Assembly (NCBI RefSeq): GCF_001536285.1
Contig: NZ_FAOZ01000005.1
Span: forward strand, 361,813 to 425,812
Direction: 5' to 3'
DNA: 64,000 bases
Source of the DNA: Parafrankia irregularis
GTDB lineage: Bacteria; Actinomycetota; Actinomycetes; Frankiales; Frankiaceae
Position 1 is the stretch's first letter. Every line of letters begins with the position of its first letter. This document shows, piece by piece, positions 9,514 through 21,085 of this stretch. Position numbers and translations under genes: made by a program. The notes beneath the pieces were generated by a model. That model was not told the DNA's origin, did no database searches, and was given only the letters and a program-made list of their open reading frames with translations.

Positions 9514-10833
9514 TCAGGCGTCGGGGGCCCACCGCGCGGGGTCGGCGGTGCGCTGGTCGCCGGTCGCCATGTTCTTGACCTCGTGCTCGCGGTCGTCCGC
9601 GAACGGCGGGAACCAGACGTTCGGGATTCCCTTGCGGGAGGCGTAGCGGACCTGCTTGGCGATCTTGTCGGCCTGGTGGTACGTCTCAACCCGCAGGCCG
9701 CGCTCGCGCAGCGTCCGGGCGGTTGCAAGCGCCACCTGACGCCGTTCGTCACTCGGGATCACCATCAGCACCTGGGCCGGGCTCGCCGGGCCGCCGCCGA
9801 CCAGACCGTCCGCGACGAGCTTGGCGAAGATCCGGGTCAGCCCGATCGAGATCCCGACTCCGGGCAGATTGCGCCGGATGAACGTCCCGGCGAGGTCGTC
9901 GTACCGACCGCCTGAGCAGATGCTGCCGTAGCCGGGTGCGTCCACGAACTTCGCCTCGTAGACGGTGCCCGTGTAGTAGTCCAGGCCGCGCGCGATCGAC
10001 AGGTCGGCCACCACGCTGCCCGCCGGCAGGTCGGCCAGATCGTCGAGCACCCGCCCCAGCTCGTCGAGCCCTTCGGTGAGCAGGTCTGACTTGACTCCGA
10101 GCCGGCCGACCTCGTCGACGACCGAGGCGTCGGAGCCCCGGACCGCGGCCAGGTCGAGGCAGGCCTTCGCCTGGTCCGCACTGAGGCCCACCGGGCCGGT
10201 CAGCAGCGCCTCCACCCCCGCACGACCGATCTTGTCGATCTTGTCGGCGGCCCGGATCACAGCCAGCGGATCGCCGATGCCGAGGCCCTCGTAGAAACCC
10301 TGCAGCACCTTGCGGTTGTTGATGTTCAGCGTCCAGGCTGGGACGCCGAGCGTCGTGAGGATCTCGTGCACGATCCGGGGCAGCTCGGCGTCGAAGTGCA
10401 GCGGCACGTGATCGACGTTGATGACGTCGATGTCGCACTGGGTGAACTCGCGGTACCGGCCCTCCTGCGGCCGCTCCCCGCGCCAGACCCGCTGGATCTG
10501 GTACCGCTTGAACGGGAAGACCAGGTCGTTGAAGTGCGCGGCGACGTAACGGGCGAACGGGACCGTCAGGTCGAAGTGCAGACCGAGACGCGCGCTGTCG
10601 TCATCGTCGGTGGCCTGCAGGCGCCGCAGGGTGTAGACCTCCTGCGACGTCTCGCCCTTCGCCATCAGTGCCTCGAGCGCCTCCACCGACGGGGTCTCGA
10701 CCGAGCAGAACCCGTACCGCTCGAACGAGGCACGAATGGTGTCCAGCCAGCGCAGCTCCACCATCCGCACGTCGGGAAGCCACTCGGGAAACCCGCTGAC
10801 CAGCGTGGGACGAACCACGGGCGCATCGGCCAT
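9514..10833 (-). CDS. hisS: Histidyl-tRNA synthetase
   Basis: Class II synthetase that charges tRNA-His. Motif 2 appears as VWRGERPQEGRYREFTQ, the histidine-binding segment as ARGLDYYTGTVYE, and motif 3 as GVGISIGLTRI. The C-terminal anticodon-binding domain (LMVIPSDERRQ to the end) is complete. At 439 residues it is full length. GAGGAG lies about nine nt upstream of the ATG. It sits 171 nt after the J-like/FN3 gene, in the block that separates dapB from thyX, and I see no relA beside it, where hisS is often found in actinobacteria. I see no T-box element. Confidence 0.95.
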   Translation of the reverse strand: MADAPVVRPTLVSGFPEWLPDVRMVELRWLDTIRASFERYGFCSVETPSVEALEALMAKGETSQEVYTLRRLQATDDDDSARLGLHFDLTVPFARYVAAHFNDLVFPFKRYQIQRVWRGERPQEGRYREFTQCDIDVINVDHVPLHFDAELPRIVHEILTTLGVPAWTLNINNRKVLQGFYEGLGIGDPLAVIRAADKIDKIGRAGVEALLTGPVGLSADQAKACLDLAAVRGSDASVVDEVGRLGVKSDLLTEGLDELGRVLDDLADLPAGSVVADLSIARGLDYYTGTVYEAKFVDAPGYGSICSGGRYDDLAGTFIRRNLPGVGISIGLTRIFAKLVADGLVGGGPASPAQVLMVIPSDERRQVALATARTLRERGLRVETYHQADKIAKQVRYASRKGIPNVWFPPFADDREHEVKNMATGDQRTADPARWAPDA

Positions 10834-11004
10834 CGCCGATCAACTCCTCTTTCTCGACACTGCTGGCACGCGATCTCTTCGCGCGCTCATCGGACCCTGG
10901 ATGCGCGGCGATCACCGATGTCGAGAAAAGAAGAACACGATCCCAACCTTACAGCGGCACCGGTCGGCACCGGTCGCCACCAGCCGGGGCGGCCGACGCG
11001 GACG

Positions 11005-13686
11005 TCAGCCAGCCCCACTCCCGCTCCCGCTGCCGCTCCCGGCCCCGACGACGCCGCCACCAGCCGGGGCTGTCCGCACCGCGGCGGCGGAACCCGGTCC
11101 GACAACGGTCAGGCAGCCGGTCGCATCGATCAGGACACGGCCGGCCGCGGCACCCGCGACCACCAGCTCACCGCGCTCCCGCACGCAGGCGAACAGGGCG
11201 ACATGCAGTGGACGGACGTCCGGCGGCAGGAAGCCGCCATCGATGTCATACCGAGTGTTGGTGATCTTGCGCGTGGTGGCGCCCAGTTCCTGCGCGCCGG
11301 CGGGCGGGAGGTCCGCACGGGCGGTGACCATCATCTCGGTGCACCCCGCCGGCCAGGTCCAGCACAACCGGCCGCCCTCCATCCGCAGATCCGAGGCCGG
11401 GCCGATCTCGTCGGCCGCTGTGCGCGGTCCCGGCGGGGGCACCTCGAACGCGGCGGCGCCGGCCTGTCCGCCTTCGGGCGGTGCGCCATCAACCGGCCCC
11501 AGCGTGGAACCGCCGCTCTCGCTCCGGGGCTGCTCTGCCGCGCCCGGCCCGGCGGCGCCCGGCCCGGCCGCGCCCGGTCCTGCGGCGCCCGCGCCGGCCG
11601 TGCCCGCGCCGACGGGGTCGGCGGTGCCAGCAGGGTCGGGCCATCTCGCGGGCTTCGACCACACTCCGCCGATGCCGGCGATCACCTCGTATTCAGGGAT
11701 CGACGAACCGCGGAACACCCCGCCGTCCTCGATGACGGTGGCTGGCGTGACGCCCACCGCCCGAGCCTTCCCGTCCGCCGTGATCCGGCGGATGCGATAG
11801 CTGGCATCACCAGGAGTTACTGTCCGCCGCCAGCTGATGACCACGGAGGACCCGTCCCAACGCGCGGCCACGCCGGTCGGCGGTTCGACCGACGCAGGCC
11901 CAGCAGCTGCCGTTTCAGCGGACTGCGGTTGCGCCGGCAGTCCTTCCACCGCCGGCCGTTCCGCCGCCGGCCGTTCGGTGGACGGCCGTTCGGTGGACGG
12001 CGCCGGGCGGGCGGACGTGTCTGCTCGCGGGCCCACCGTCGTCGCCGACCCGGTTCCACCGCTCGCGGCACCCGGGCCGGCGGCGCCGGCCGCGGGTTCG
12101 GCCAGCAGGGCGAGTGCCTCTTCGTGGTCCGCCACCAGGGCCACCGCCGCCCGGACCAGCCGGACCCGGTCCGGGCCGACCGACGTCCGCGCCCGGCGGA
12201 CGAGCTCGTCCGCCTGGGCACACTGGTCGAGCGCCAGCGCCCGCACCTCCTCGAGCAGCCGCCCACCGGGGCCTGGCACGTCGGCGGCGAGGGGGGCAAG
12301 GGCCTCGAGGAGGCCCAGCACCGCGCGGTGACGGTTCGCGGTGAGCTCGGCGACGATGGCCTGCCAGCGCTCACCGGCGTCCCGGATCACCCGCTCGACC
12401 TCGTCGTCGAGCGCCCTGATCGGTGGCAGCGTCTCGCCCGCGAGCTCCCGGGCGCGGGCGATCTCACCGCTGGCCGCGATCGGCCGCCCCGCCCGCAGCT
12501 CGGCACGGGCACGCGACAGCAGGGCCTGCCAGTCGCTGGCCCGGGCCGGCACCGGTCGGGAGGCCGGCCGGTCGCGCGTGGGCGCGTCACTGCCGGTGGT
12601 CTCGGCCGCTCCCCCGGAGCCGCCCGTGGCCGGCCCACCGCCCGTCCACCCACCTTGCGCGGCACCGCTTCCCGGACGCGACGGGTGCGACGGGCTCGTC
12701 AGACGCCCGGTCTCCGGTGGCTCCACGCCGTGCTCGCGGGCGAGATCCGCGACGACCGCGCGGGCCCGGCCCTGGTCGAGGCCCTCGGCCACGGCCTGGG
12801 CGACGAGCTCGGCCGCGGCCGTGGCGAGCAGGCGGTCCTCGATCAGCACGGCGGTGGCCACCCGCGGCCGCAGCACCGCCTTGACCGGCTCGACGAGCGC
12901 GTCGAGATAGGCCTCGGGGTCGCCGTCGACGAGCAGCGCCCGCGCCGCCGTGAGCAGGTCGTCCAACAGTGCGCGGCGCCGGTCCGGCCGACGCTCGCGG
13001 TTGCGCGCCGCGGCGGCGTCGCGGACGGCGCGGATCTCCTCCCGGCTGCTTTCCGGCGTGACCCCGAGCAGGTCGAAGAGGCTTCGCGGCGGGGTGGTTC
13101 CCACGATCCGGCCAAGCTCGTCGAGATCGGCGCGCACCTGGCGTATCACCTCGGCCGACACGGGCCGGCGGGCCGACGTGGCCGTGGCCCGTTCCGCCGT
13201 GCCGGCGGGGAGCCGCCGATGCCGGCGTATGCGCAGCTCGAACGCCGCGTCGTCGATTCCATGCGTGGCCGCCAGCGCACGCAGCCCGGCGATCTTGTCC
13301 TCGGGCAGGCCACCGAAGCGGCTCACCAGCCGGCGAACGGCGGCGTCGAGCTCGGCGAAGCGCTCGCCGTCCCGGGCGGTGCGGGCGGCGGCGACCCGCC
13401 CGGCGAGCTCCGTTCGGGCCGCCGTCGTTCGCAGCGCCGCGGACAGTTCGCCGTGCAGGCCCAGCAGCGCGATGATCACACCGCGGTAGCGGGGATGATC
13501 CCGGCTGCGCTGCCAGAACGCCCAGACCTCGTCGATGCGTGCCCAGACCTCGGCGTCGCCGAGCCGGGCGGCCTCCTCGATCGGGATGTCGTAGATCTCG
13601 AACGGGTCACTCTGCTCGGCACCGCCGCGGGCGTGGACCGCGGCGAGCACCCGGCTCCGGTAGTCGTTCGAGTCGAAGGGCAGCAC
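11005..13686 (-). CDS. J-like and fibronectin-like partner of Hsp70
   Basis: An 893-residue protein starting at a GTG with GGGAG six to seven nt upstream. Residues 1-160 form an alpha-helical N-terminal domain containing SDPFEIYDIP and VWAFWQRSRDHPRYRG. Residues 200-263 resemble a J domain: helix I SLFDLLGVTPESSREEIRA, then RERRPD where J domains have HPD, then a helix III-like RALLDDLLTAARALLVDGD. A helical region follows at 380-530, then Pro/Ala/Glu linkers. Residues about 600-682 look like a fibronectin type III module (VEPPTGVAARWDGSSVVISW), and 762-850 look like a second beta module. The tail is Gly-Ser repeats. It is 40 nt downstream of the Hsp70-like gene, so likely its co-chaperone or adaptor. 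Domain calls are by eye. Confidence 0.75.
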   Translation of the reverse strand: MLPFDSNDYRSRVLAAVHARGGAEQSDPFEIYDIPIEEAARLGDAEVWARIDEVWAFWQRSRDHPRYRGVIIALLGLHGELSAALRTTAARTELAGRVAAARTARDGERFAELDAAVRRLVSRFGGLPEDKIAGLRALAATHGIDDAAFELRIRRHRRLPAGTAERATATSARRPVSAEVIRQVRADLDELGRIVGTTPPRSLFDLLGVTPESSREEIRAVRDAAAARNRERRPDRRRALLDDLLTAARALLVDGDPEAYLDALVEPVKAVLRPRVATAVLIEDRLLATAAAELVAQAVAEGLDQGRARAVVADLAREHGVEPPETGRLTSPSHPSRPGSGAAQGGWTGGGPATGGSGGAAETTGSDAPTRDRPASRPVPARASDWQALLSRARAELRAGRPIAASGEIARARELAGETLPPIRALDDEVERVIRDAGERWQAIVAELTANRHRAVLGLLEALAPLAADVPGPGGRLLEEVRALALDQCAQADELVRRARTSVGPDRVRLVRAAVALVADHEEALALLAEPAAGAAGPGAASGGTGSATTVGPRADTSARPAPSTERPSTERPAAERPAVEGLPAQPQSAETAAAGPASVEPPTGVAARWDGSSVVISWRRTVTPGDASYRIRRITADGKARAVGVTPATVIEDGGVFRGSSIPEYEVIAGIGGVWSKPARWPDPAGTADPVGAGTAGAGAAGPGAAGPGAAGPGAAEQPRSESGGSTLGPVDGAPPEGGQAGAAAFEVPPPGPRTAADEIGPASDLRMEGGRLCWTWPAGCTEMMVTARADLPPAGAQELGATTRKITNTRYDIDGGFLPPDVRPLHVALFACVRERGELVVAGAAAGRVLIDATGCLTVVGPGSAAAVRTAPAGGGVVGAGSGSGSGSGAG

Positions 13687-13726
13687 CGCGGACTCCCTGT
13701 TGAAGACGTGACGCTCTGACGGCGGC

Positions 13727-15562
13727 TTACGGCCAGCCCGGCGACCCACCGAGCCCGCCGAGCCCGCCGGAGTCGCCGTCCCGCGGCTTCTTGCGCAGCG
13801 GGTCCGGACCACCGGTGGCGGGCCGGTCCAGGCCCCGCTCCCGGCGGGCACGCGCGACCTGCTCACGCTCGCGGGCGACGTCCGCCTGGCTGAGCGCGGC
13901 CGAGGTCTCGATGCGGACGGTCAACGGCTGGTCGGCGAGCCCTTCGTGCCGGGCCGTCACCTCCAGGATGCCGTCGAAGCCCATGCGGAACATGATTTCA
14001 ATCTGGGTTCCGGCAGGATAGCCCGGCGGAATCCCGATGATCTCCGCATTCGTGATGATCTTGTTGTCCTCGATCCGGGTGGATTCCACTCCGCCGGCCT
14101 GCTCGACGACATGCACCATCACCGCGTCCTGATCATCGCGGACGGTGCCGAACAGCCGGCGAACGGCAACCGGCAGCCGGTCGTTGCGGTGCACGAGGAA
14201 GACCGCGCGCTGGTCGCCGAACCGGTCCAGCGCCAGCACCCCGAAACCCCGCGACACCACGTTGACGACCTGGACCTCGACCGTCCGGCGAACCCGGTCC
14301 GCGGGCAGCCCGAGGGCCTCGGCCAACCGGCGGCAGGCAGCGTCCAGATCGGCCGGCGCCGCGGTGTCCACCGAGGCCCCGTCCACCAGCTGGCCGCGGG
14401 TCACCAGGTCGGCGGCGACCAGGCGCTCCATCGCCTTCTTCTGGCCGTAGATGGCGGCACCGCGAGCGACAGCCAGATCGGGATCGGTGAGTTCCACCGG
14501 CACGGACAGCTCCGCGGCCAGGCGACGGGCGACGGCCGGCATCCGCGACGCCCCGCCGACGAGCAGGACCCGGTCGACACCGCGAACTCCCCGCTCACGG
14601 GCGGCGTCGATGGCCGACCGGGTCAGCGCGAGGGTGCGGTCGAGCAGACCGGCGGTCAGGCTCTCCATCTCGTCACGGGTGAGGGTGACGTCCAGAGATC
14701 TGCCGCCGTGGCTGACCGTGACCACGGTCGACTCGGCCTGGGTCAGCTCGCGGCGAGCACGCTCGGCGGCGAGTGACAGCTCCTGGGCCGCCTCGCCGTT
14801 GTCCAGCGGGTCGTCGGCATCGGGGTGGGCCGCGAGGAAGCGGTCGGAGAGAAAAAGGACGATCTTCTCGTCCCAGTCCGCCCCGCCGAGCTGATGATCG
14901 CCATCGGTGGCGACGACGGAGACCCTGCGGTCGGCGAGCTCGACGATGGTCACGTCGAAGGTCCCTCCGCCGAGGTCGTAGACGAGGGCCACCTCCTCGG
15001 CGAGCGCCCCCGGCCCGGCGAGTGTCCGCCGGCCCGCGACCTCGAAACGGGCGAACCCGTAGGACAGCGCGGCGGCCGTCGGTTCGTTGATGACATCCAC
15101 GACGTTCAGGCCGGCGTACTCCCCCGCCAGCACCGTCGCCCTGCGCTCCTCGTCACCGAAGTAGGCGGGGACGGTGATGACCACGTCGCGGACCGGCTCG
15201 CCGACGGTCAGGCCGGCATCCGAGACCAGTGCCTTGAGGATCAGTCCGCTCACCGCGGGCGCCGACCACGCCGCCCCGTGCGTCACGAAACGCCAGTCAC
15301 GGTCGCCCATCCGGCGCTTGACGAGCGAACAGACGTCATCAGGGCGGGCCCGGGCGAGCCGCCGGGCGGTCTCCCCGGTGATGTAGTCGTTCTGACCGAC
15401 GAAGAGGACCACGCTGGGCAGCGTGGACGACCCGTCCATCAGCGGGACGACCTCGGGATCGCCGGAGCTCGCGACGGTCGCCAGGCAGCTGAAGGTCGTC
15501 CCCAGGTCAATACCGAAAACGGTTCCGGCGTTCGCCGCCCGGCCACCTGTATGTCGCGCCAC
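13727..15562 (-). CDS. Atypical Hsp70 (DnaK-like) protein
   Basis: ATP-binding Hsp70 fold, 611 residues. Nucleotide-binding motifs are intact: FGIDLGTTFS (16-25), VINEPTAAALSYG (157-169), YDLGGGTFDV (195-204), LLVGGASRMP (333-342). An insertion of roughly 40 residues (about 380-425) follows the ATPase domain. The usual linker (VLLLDVTPLSLG) is replaced by a divergent segment around VVNVVSRGFGVLAL. A substrate-binding beta domain (about 430-553) is recognisable (EDNKIITNAEIIGIPP), but only about 55 charged, Gly-rich residues follow, so the helical lid is essentially absent. The start is a GTG without a clear ribosome-binding site. It heads a pair with the J-like/FN3 gene and is unlikely to be the housekeeping dnaK. 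Confidence 0.9.
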   Translation of the reverse strand: MARHTGGRAANAGTVFGIDLGTTFSCLATVASSGDPEVVPLMDGSSTLPSVVLFVGQNDYITGETARRLARARPDDVCSLVKRRMGDRDWRFVTHGAAWSAPAVSGLILKALVSDAGLTVGEPVRDVVITVPAYFGDEERRATVLAGEYAGLNVVDVINEPTAAALSYGFARFEVAGRRTLAGPGALAEEVALVYDLGGGTFDVTIVELADRRVSVVATDGDHQLGGADWDEKIVLFLSDRFLAAHPDADDPLDNGEAAQELSLAAERARRELTQAESTVVTVSHGGRSLDVTLTRDEMESLTAGLLDRTLALTRSAIDAARERGVRGVDRVLLVGGASRMPAVARRLAAELSVPVELTDPDLAVARGAAIYGQKKAMERLVAADLVTRGQLVDGASVDTAAPADLDAACRRLAEALGLPADRVRRTVEVQVVNVVSRGFGVLALDRFGDQRAVFLVHRNDRLPVAVRRLFGTVRDDQDAVMVHVVEQAGGVESTRIEDNKIITNAEIIGIPPGYPAGTQIEIMFRMGFDGILEVTARHEGLADQPLTVRIETSAALSQADVAREREQVARARRERGLDRPATGGPDPLRKKPRDGDSGGLGGLGGSPGWP

Positions 15563-15568
15563 ACCCGA

Positions 15569-15574
15569 AACTTA
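15569..15574 (-). promoter_or_regulatory. Possible leaderless -10 of the Hsp70-like gene
   Basis: TAAGTT (minus strand) fits the actinobacterial TANNNT -10 consensus and lies six nt before the GTG start, the spacing typical of leaderless transcripts. It would explain the missing ribosome-binding site. No clear -35 is visible. Confidence 0.3.
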
Positions 15575-15642
15575 TCCATCCGCACCGGGTCGGGCAGAGA
15601 GCGGACTGGGTGACGGCTTCGCGACACCCCCGCCCGTACCGG

Positions 15643-17840
<2,198 letters not shown>

Positions 17841-17885
17841 AACACTCCTGTCAGGAGGAGGACCCCCGCGGACACAGGGGCCGAC

Positions 17886-20075
17886 TCAGGATTCGGCGGC
17901 AACCGCGTCAACGGCCTCCGCGCCAGGCGCCAGGCTGATCTTGCCCCGGGCATCGATCTCCGTGATCTCCACCTGCAGCTTCTGGCCGACGGACAGCACG
18001 TCCTCGACCTTCTCCACCCGCTTGCCACCCGCGAGCTGCTTGAGCTTGCTGACGTGCAGCAGGCCGTCCTTGCCCGGCGTCAGCGAGACGAAGGCACCGA
18101 AGTTGGTGATCTTCACGATGGTACCGAGGTAACGCTCGCCTACCTCGGGCATCTGCGGGTTGGCGATCGCGTTGATCGCCGAACGGGCGGTCTCGGCGGA
18201 CGTCCCGTCGGCGGCGCCGATGTAGATCGTGCCGTCGTCCTCGACCGTGATCTCGGCGCCGGAGTCCGCCTGGATCTGGTTGATCATCTTGCCCTTGGGC
18301 CCGATGACCTCACCGATCTTGTCAACCGGGATCTTCACCGAGATGACCCGCGGCGCGTGCGTGGACATCTCGTCCGGCGCGCCGATGGCCTCGGCCATCA
18401 CTTCCAGGATCGTCAGGCGGGCCGCTCGCGCCTGCTGCAGCGCACCGGCCAGCACCGAGGCGGGGATGCCGTCGAGCTTGGTGTCGAGCTGCAGCGCCGT
18501 CACGAAGTCGCGGGTGCCGGCGACCTTGAAGTCCATGTCACCGAAGGCGTCCTCGGCTCCGAGGATGTCGGTCAGGGTGACGAACGTGTCGCCCTCCTGG
18601 ATCAGCCCCATCGCGATGCCGGCCACCGGCGCCTTGAGCGGCACACCGGCGTTCAGCAGCGACAGCGTGCTGGCACACACCGAGCCCATGCTGGTCGAAC
18701 CGTTGGAGCCCAGCGCCTCGGAGACCTGGCGGATCGCGTAGGGGAACTCCTCGCGGTCCGGCAGCACCGGGAGCAGGGCCCGCTCGGCGAGCGCGCCGTG
18801 GCCGATCTCGCGCCGCTTCGGCGAGCCCACCCGGCCCGTCTCACCGGTGGAGTACGGCGGGAAGTTGTAGTTGTGCATGTACCGCTTGGTGCGCTCCGGG
18901 TTGAGCGTGTCGACGGTCTGCTCCATCCGCAGCATCGCCAGCGTCGTGACGCCGAGGATCTGCGTCTCGCCCCGCTCGAACAGCGCCGATCCGTGTACCC
19001 GCGGGATGTAGTCGACCTCGGCCGACAGCTCCCGGATCTCGGTGGTGGAACGGCCGTCGATGCGCACGCCGTCCGCGACGATCCGGGAACGGACCAGCTT
19101 CTTCGTCAGCGCCCGGTAGGCCGGGCCGATCTCCTTGTCGCGCCCCTCGAACTGGCCGGAGACCTTCTCCACGGCCAGCACTCGGACCCGCTCCAGCTCC
19201 GCCTCGCGCTCGGCCTTGCCAGCGATGCGCAGCGCCGCCGCCAGCTCCTCGCCGACCGCCGCCGTCAGCGACTCCAGCACGTCGGCGTGGTAGTCGACGA
19301 ACAGGGGGAAGTCGCGCTGCGGCTTGGCCGTGCCGGCCGCCAGCTCGCTCTGGGCCCGGCACAGCTCGCGGATCGCCGGCTTCGCGGCTTCCAGACCGGC
19401 CGCGACGACCTCTTCCGTCGGCGCGGGCGCACCGCCCGCGAGCAGGCCCACCGTCCCCGGCGTGGCCTCCGCCTCGACCATCATGATCGCGACGTCGGAG
19501 CCGTCCTCCAGCACCCGGCCGGCCACGACCATGTCGAACGTCGCCCGCTCGAGCTCGGCGTGGGTCGGGAAGGCGATCCACTCACCGTCGACGAAACCGA
19601 CCCGGGTCGCCCCGATCGGACCGCTGAACGGCAGCCCCGCCAGCATCGTCGACGCGCTCGCCGCGTTGATCGCGACGACGTCGTAGAGGGTCTCCGGATC
19701 CAGCGCCAGCACCGTCGCGACGACCTGGATCTCGTTGCGCAGCCCCTTGGCGAACGAGGGCCGCAGCGGTCGGTCGATGAGCCGGCAGGTCAGGATCGCG
19801 TCCTCGCTGGGGCGACCCTCCCGGCGGAAGAAGGAACCGGGGATGCGCCCCGCCGCGTACATCCGCTCCTCGACGTCGACCGTGAGCGGGAAGAAGTCCA
19901 GCTGCTCCTTCGGCGACCGACTCACCGTCGTCGCCGAGAGGACCATGGTGTCGCCCAGGTAGGCGACCACCGAACCGGCCGCCTGCCGTGCCAGCCGGCC
20001 GGTCTCGAACCGCACCGTGCGGGGCCCGGCCGGCGTCGTGATGACCGCCTCGGCCGCCTGTGTCGAGTCGTCCAC
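17886..20075 (-). CDS. pnp: Polynucleotide phosphorylase
   Basis: Phosphorolytic 3'-to-5' exoribonuclease; actinobacterial orthologues also have guanosine pentaphosphate synthetase activity. Two RNase PH domains are visible ([18 protein letters not shown]; second core around [20 protein letters not shown]), then a KH domain with [12 protein letters not shown] and an S1 domain ([20 protein letters not shown]). I chose the GTG at 20075 ([11 protein letters not shown]): GGAG lies six nt upstream, and the N-terminus then matches the family. Longer frames from 20087 or 20114 lack good sites. Length 729 residues. A conserved leader structure lies just upstream (20122-20200). Confidence 0.96.
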   Translation of the reverse strand: MDDSTQAAEAVITTPAGPRTVRFETGRLARQAAGSVVAYLGDTMVLSATTVSRSPKEQLDFFPLTVDVEERMYAAGRIPGSFFRREGRPSEDAILTCRLIDRPLRPSFAKGLRNEIQVVATVLALDPETLYDVVAINAASASTMLAGLPFSGPIGATRVGFVDGEWIAFPTHAELERATFDMVVAGRVLEDGSDVAIMMVEAEATPGTVGLLAGGAPAPTEEVVAAGLEAAKPAIRELCRAQSELAAGTAKPQRDFPLFVDYHADVLESLTAAVGEELAAALRIAGKAEREAELERVRVLAVEKVSGQFEGRDKEIGPAYRALTKKLVRSRIVADGVRIDGRSTTEIRELSAEVDYIPRVHGSALFERGETQILGVTTLAMLRMEQTVDTLNPERTKRYMHNYNFPPYSTGETGRVGSPKRREIGHGALAERALLPVLPDREEFPYAIRQVSEALGSNGSTSMGSVCASTLSLLNAGVPLKAPVAGIAMGLIQEGDTFVTLTDILGAEDAFGDMDFKVAGTRDFVTALQLDTKLDGIPASVLAGALQQARAARLTILEVMAEAIGAPDEMSTHAPRVISVKIPVDKIGEVIGPKGKMINQIQADSGAEITVEDDGTIYIGAADGTSAETARSAINAIANPQMPEVGERYLGTIVKITNFGAFVSLTPGKDGLLHVSKLKQLAGGKRVEKVEDVLSVGQKLQVEITEIDARGKISLAPGAEAVDAVAAES

Positions 20076-20121
20076 TCGATACTCCATCCTCTTCGTGGGC
20101 CGTGCCCGCGCCATCGAGGAT

Positions 20122-20200
20122 GCCGGTGCTCAGTCGAAGTCTCCCGGGCCCGGCACCGCTACCACTGGCACCGCTCGGGCGGCCACGACCGAGGACCGGC
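20122..20200 (-). ncRNA. Actino-pnp leader RNA (candidate)
   Basis: In the pnp 5' region, arms 20186-20200 (GCCGGTCCTCGGTCG on the transcript) and 20122-20136 (CGACTGAGCACCGGC) form a 15-bp stem with one C-C mismatch and one G-U pair. They enclose a C/G-rich apical part with the segment CCCGGGAGACTTCGACTGAG. Position (47 nt before the pnp GTG) and sequence resemble the Actino-pnp motif described upstream of actinobacterial pnp genes, thought to act in autoregulation by RNA processing. The match is from memory. Confidence 0.7.
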
Positions 20201-20297
20201 GACTCATGCCGCGCGGACCCGGTCAGGTCCTGCGGCCGCCAGGCGGCCCGATCGCCGCCGGCGGCCCGACGCCCCGGTACCTACCCCGGATGCGCCG

Positions 20298-20323
20298 GAG
20301 GGAGCGCCACCCGGCGCTCCCTC
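20298..20323 (-). terminator. rpsO terminator hairpin
   Basis: A perfect 11-bp stem (GAGGGAGCGCC / GGCGCTCCCTC) with a four-nt loop starts eight nt after the rpsO stop, preceded by A-rich AGCAAACAAG on the transcript. It separates rpsO from pnp and may be partially read through. Confidence 0.7.
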
Positions 20324-20330
20324 TTGTTTG

Positions 20331-20600
20331 CTATCGACGCAGACCGAGTCGCTCGATCAGTGCGCGATAGCGGTTGATGTCCGTCTTCGCCAGGTAGTTC
20401 AGCAGGCGGCGTCGGCGCCCGACGAGCAGCAGCAGCCCGCGTCGACTGTGGTGGTCGTGCTTGTGGACCTTCAGGTGCTCGGTCAGGTCACTGATGCGAC
20501 GGGTCAGCATCGCCACCTGGACCTCGGGCGAACCCGTGTCCCGTTCGACCGTGGCGTAGTCCGACATGATCTTCTGCTTGACGTCGCTTGAGAGCGGCAC
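20331..20600 (-). CDS. rpsO: 30S ribosomal protein S15
   Basis: Primary 16S rRNA binder that organises the central domain of the small subunit. The sequence is typical throughout: [32 protein letters not shown], and the C-terminal [13 protein letters not shown]. The GTG at 20600 (VPLSSDVKQ) gives the canonical 89 residues and has AGGTGG just upstream. The open frame extends to 20651 but the extra residues are not family-like. rpsO before pnp is conserved across bacteria. Confidence 0.97.
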   Translation of the reverse strand: MPLSSDVKQKIMSDYATVERDTGSPEVQVAMLTRRISDLTEHLKVHKHDHHSRRGLLLLVGRRRRLLNYLAKTDINRYRALIERLGLRR

Positions 20601-21085
20601 GCTCCACCTCGTTCCTCGTCTGGGACGGCGCGCGCCCGGGGTCTTCTGCACCCGAGCCTCCTGCCGGTGTAGGCCTGGCGAACCGTCGCCCCACGCCCAC
20701 CGACCCCCGGGGCCATCGGCACCACACCGAACCCGCCCCTACGATCGCCGGACCTCGACGACAGCTGAGCGCCATCAGCCACGCTGCGCACCACCACCTG
20801 CACCCGGCCCCACCCTCGGTGTCTCCACCGCAGTGTCTCCACCGCGGGGCTCCCCCGCAGTGGACCGGGCACCACCAGTTGCACCACGCAAAACAAGCTG
20901 TGAACCATCAGCAACCGCCGCGAGCCAACCATTCGGCACGCCGTCACCGGACACACCGCTCCCGCTTGAAGGGCAAGCCTATCAACCCCCGGGGGGCCGC
21001 CCGGACACCGACCGAGCGCTTTCCGTCGTCGACTCGGACCCGCGGCCTCCTCGATCGTGGACCGTGCGACGGAAAAGCCTCCCTG
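20601..21085. other. 485-bp non-coding interval, ribF to rpsO
   Basis: No credible gene. It should contain the ribF 3' end and the rpsO promoter and leader. The one distinct feature is a tandem direct repeat: GTGTCTCCACCGC at 20819-20831 and again at 20833-20845. TAGGCT on the minus strand near 20977-20982 could be a -10 but lacks a convincing -35. Confidence 0.5.

Noticed and set aside
10834-11004. T-box riboswitch upstream of hisS
   Set aside because: No T-box sequence and no specifier stem seen in the 171-nt gap.
10366-13719. 1117-codon plus-strand frame opposite hisS and the J-like gene
   Set aside because: Low-complexity Arg/Gly translation with no family motifs; the minus strand carries the conserved proteins.
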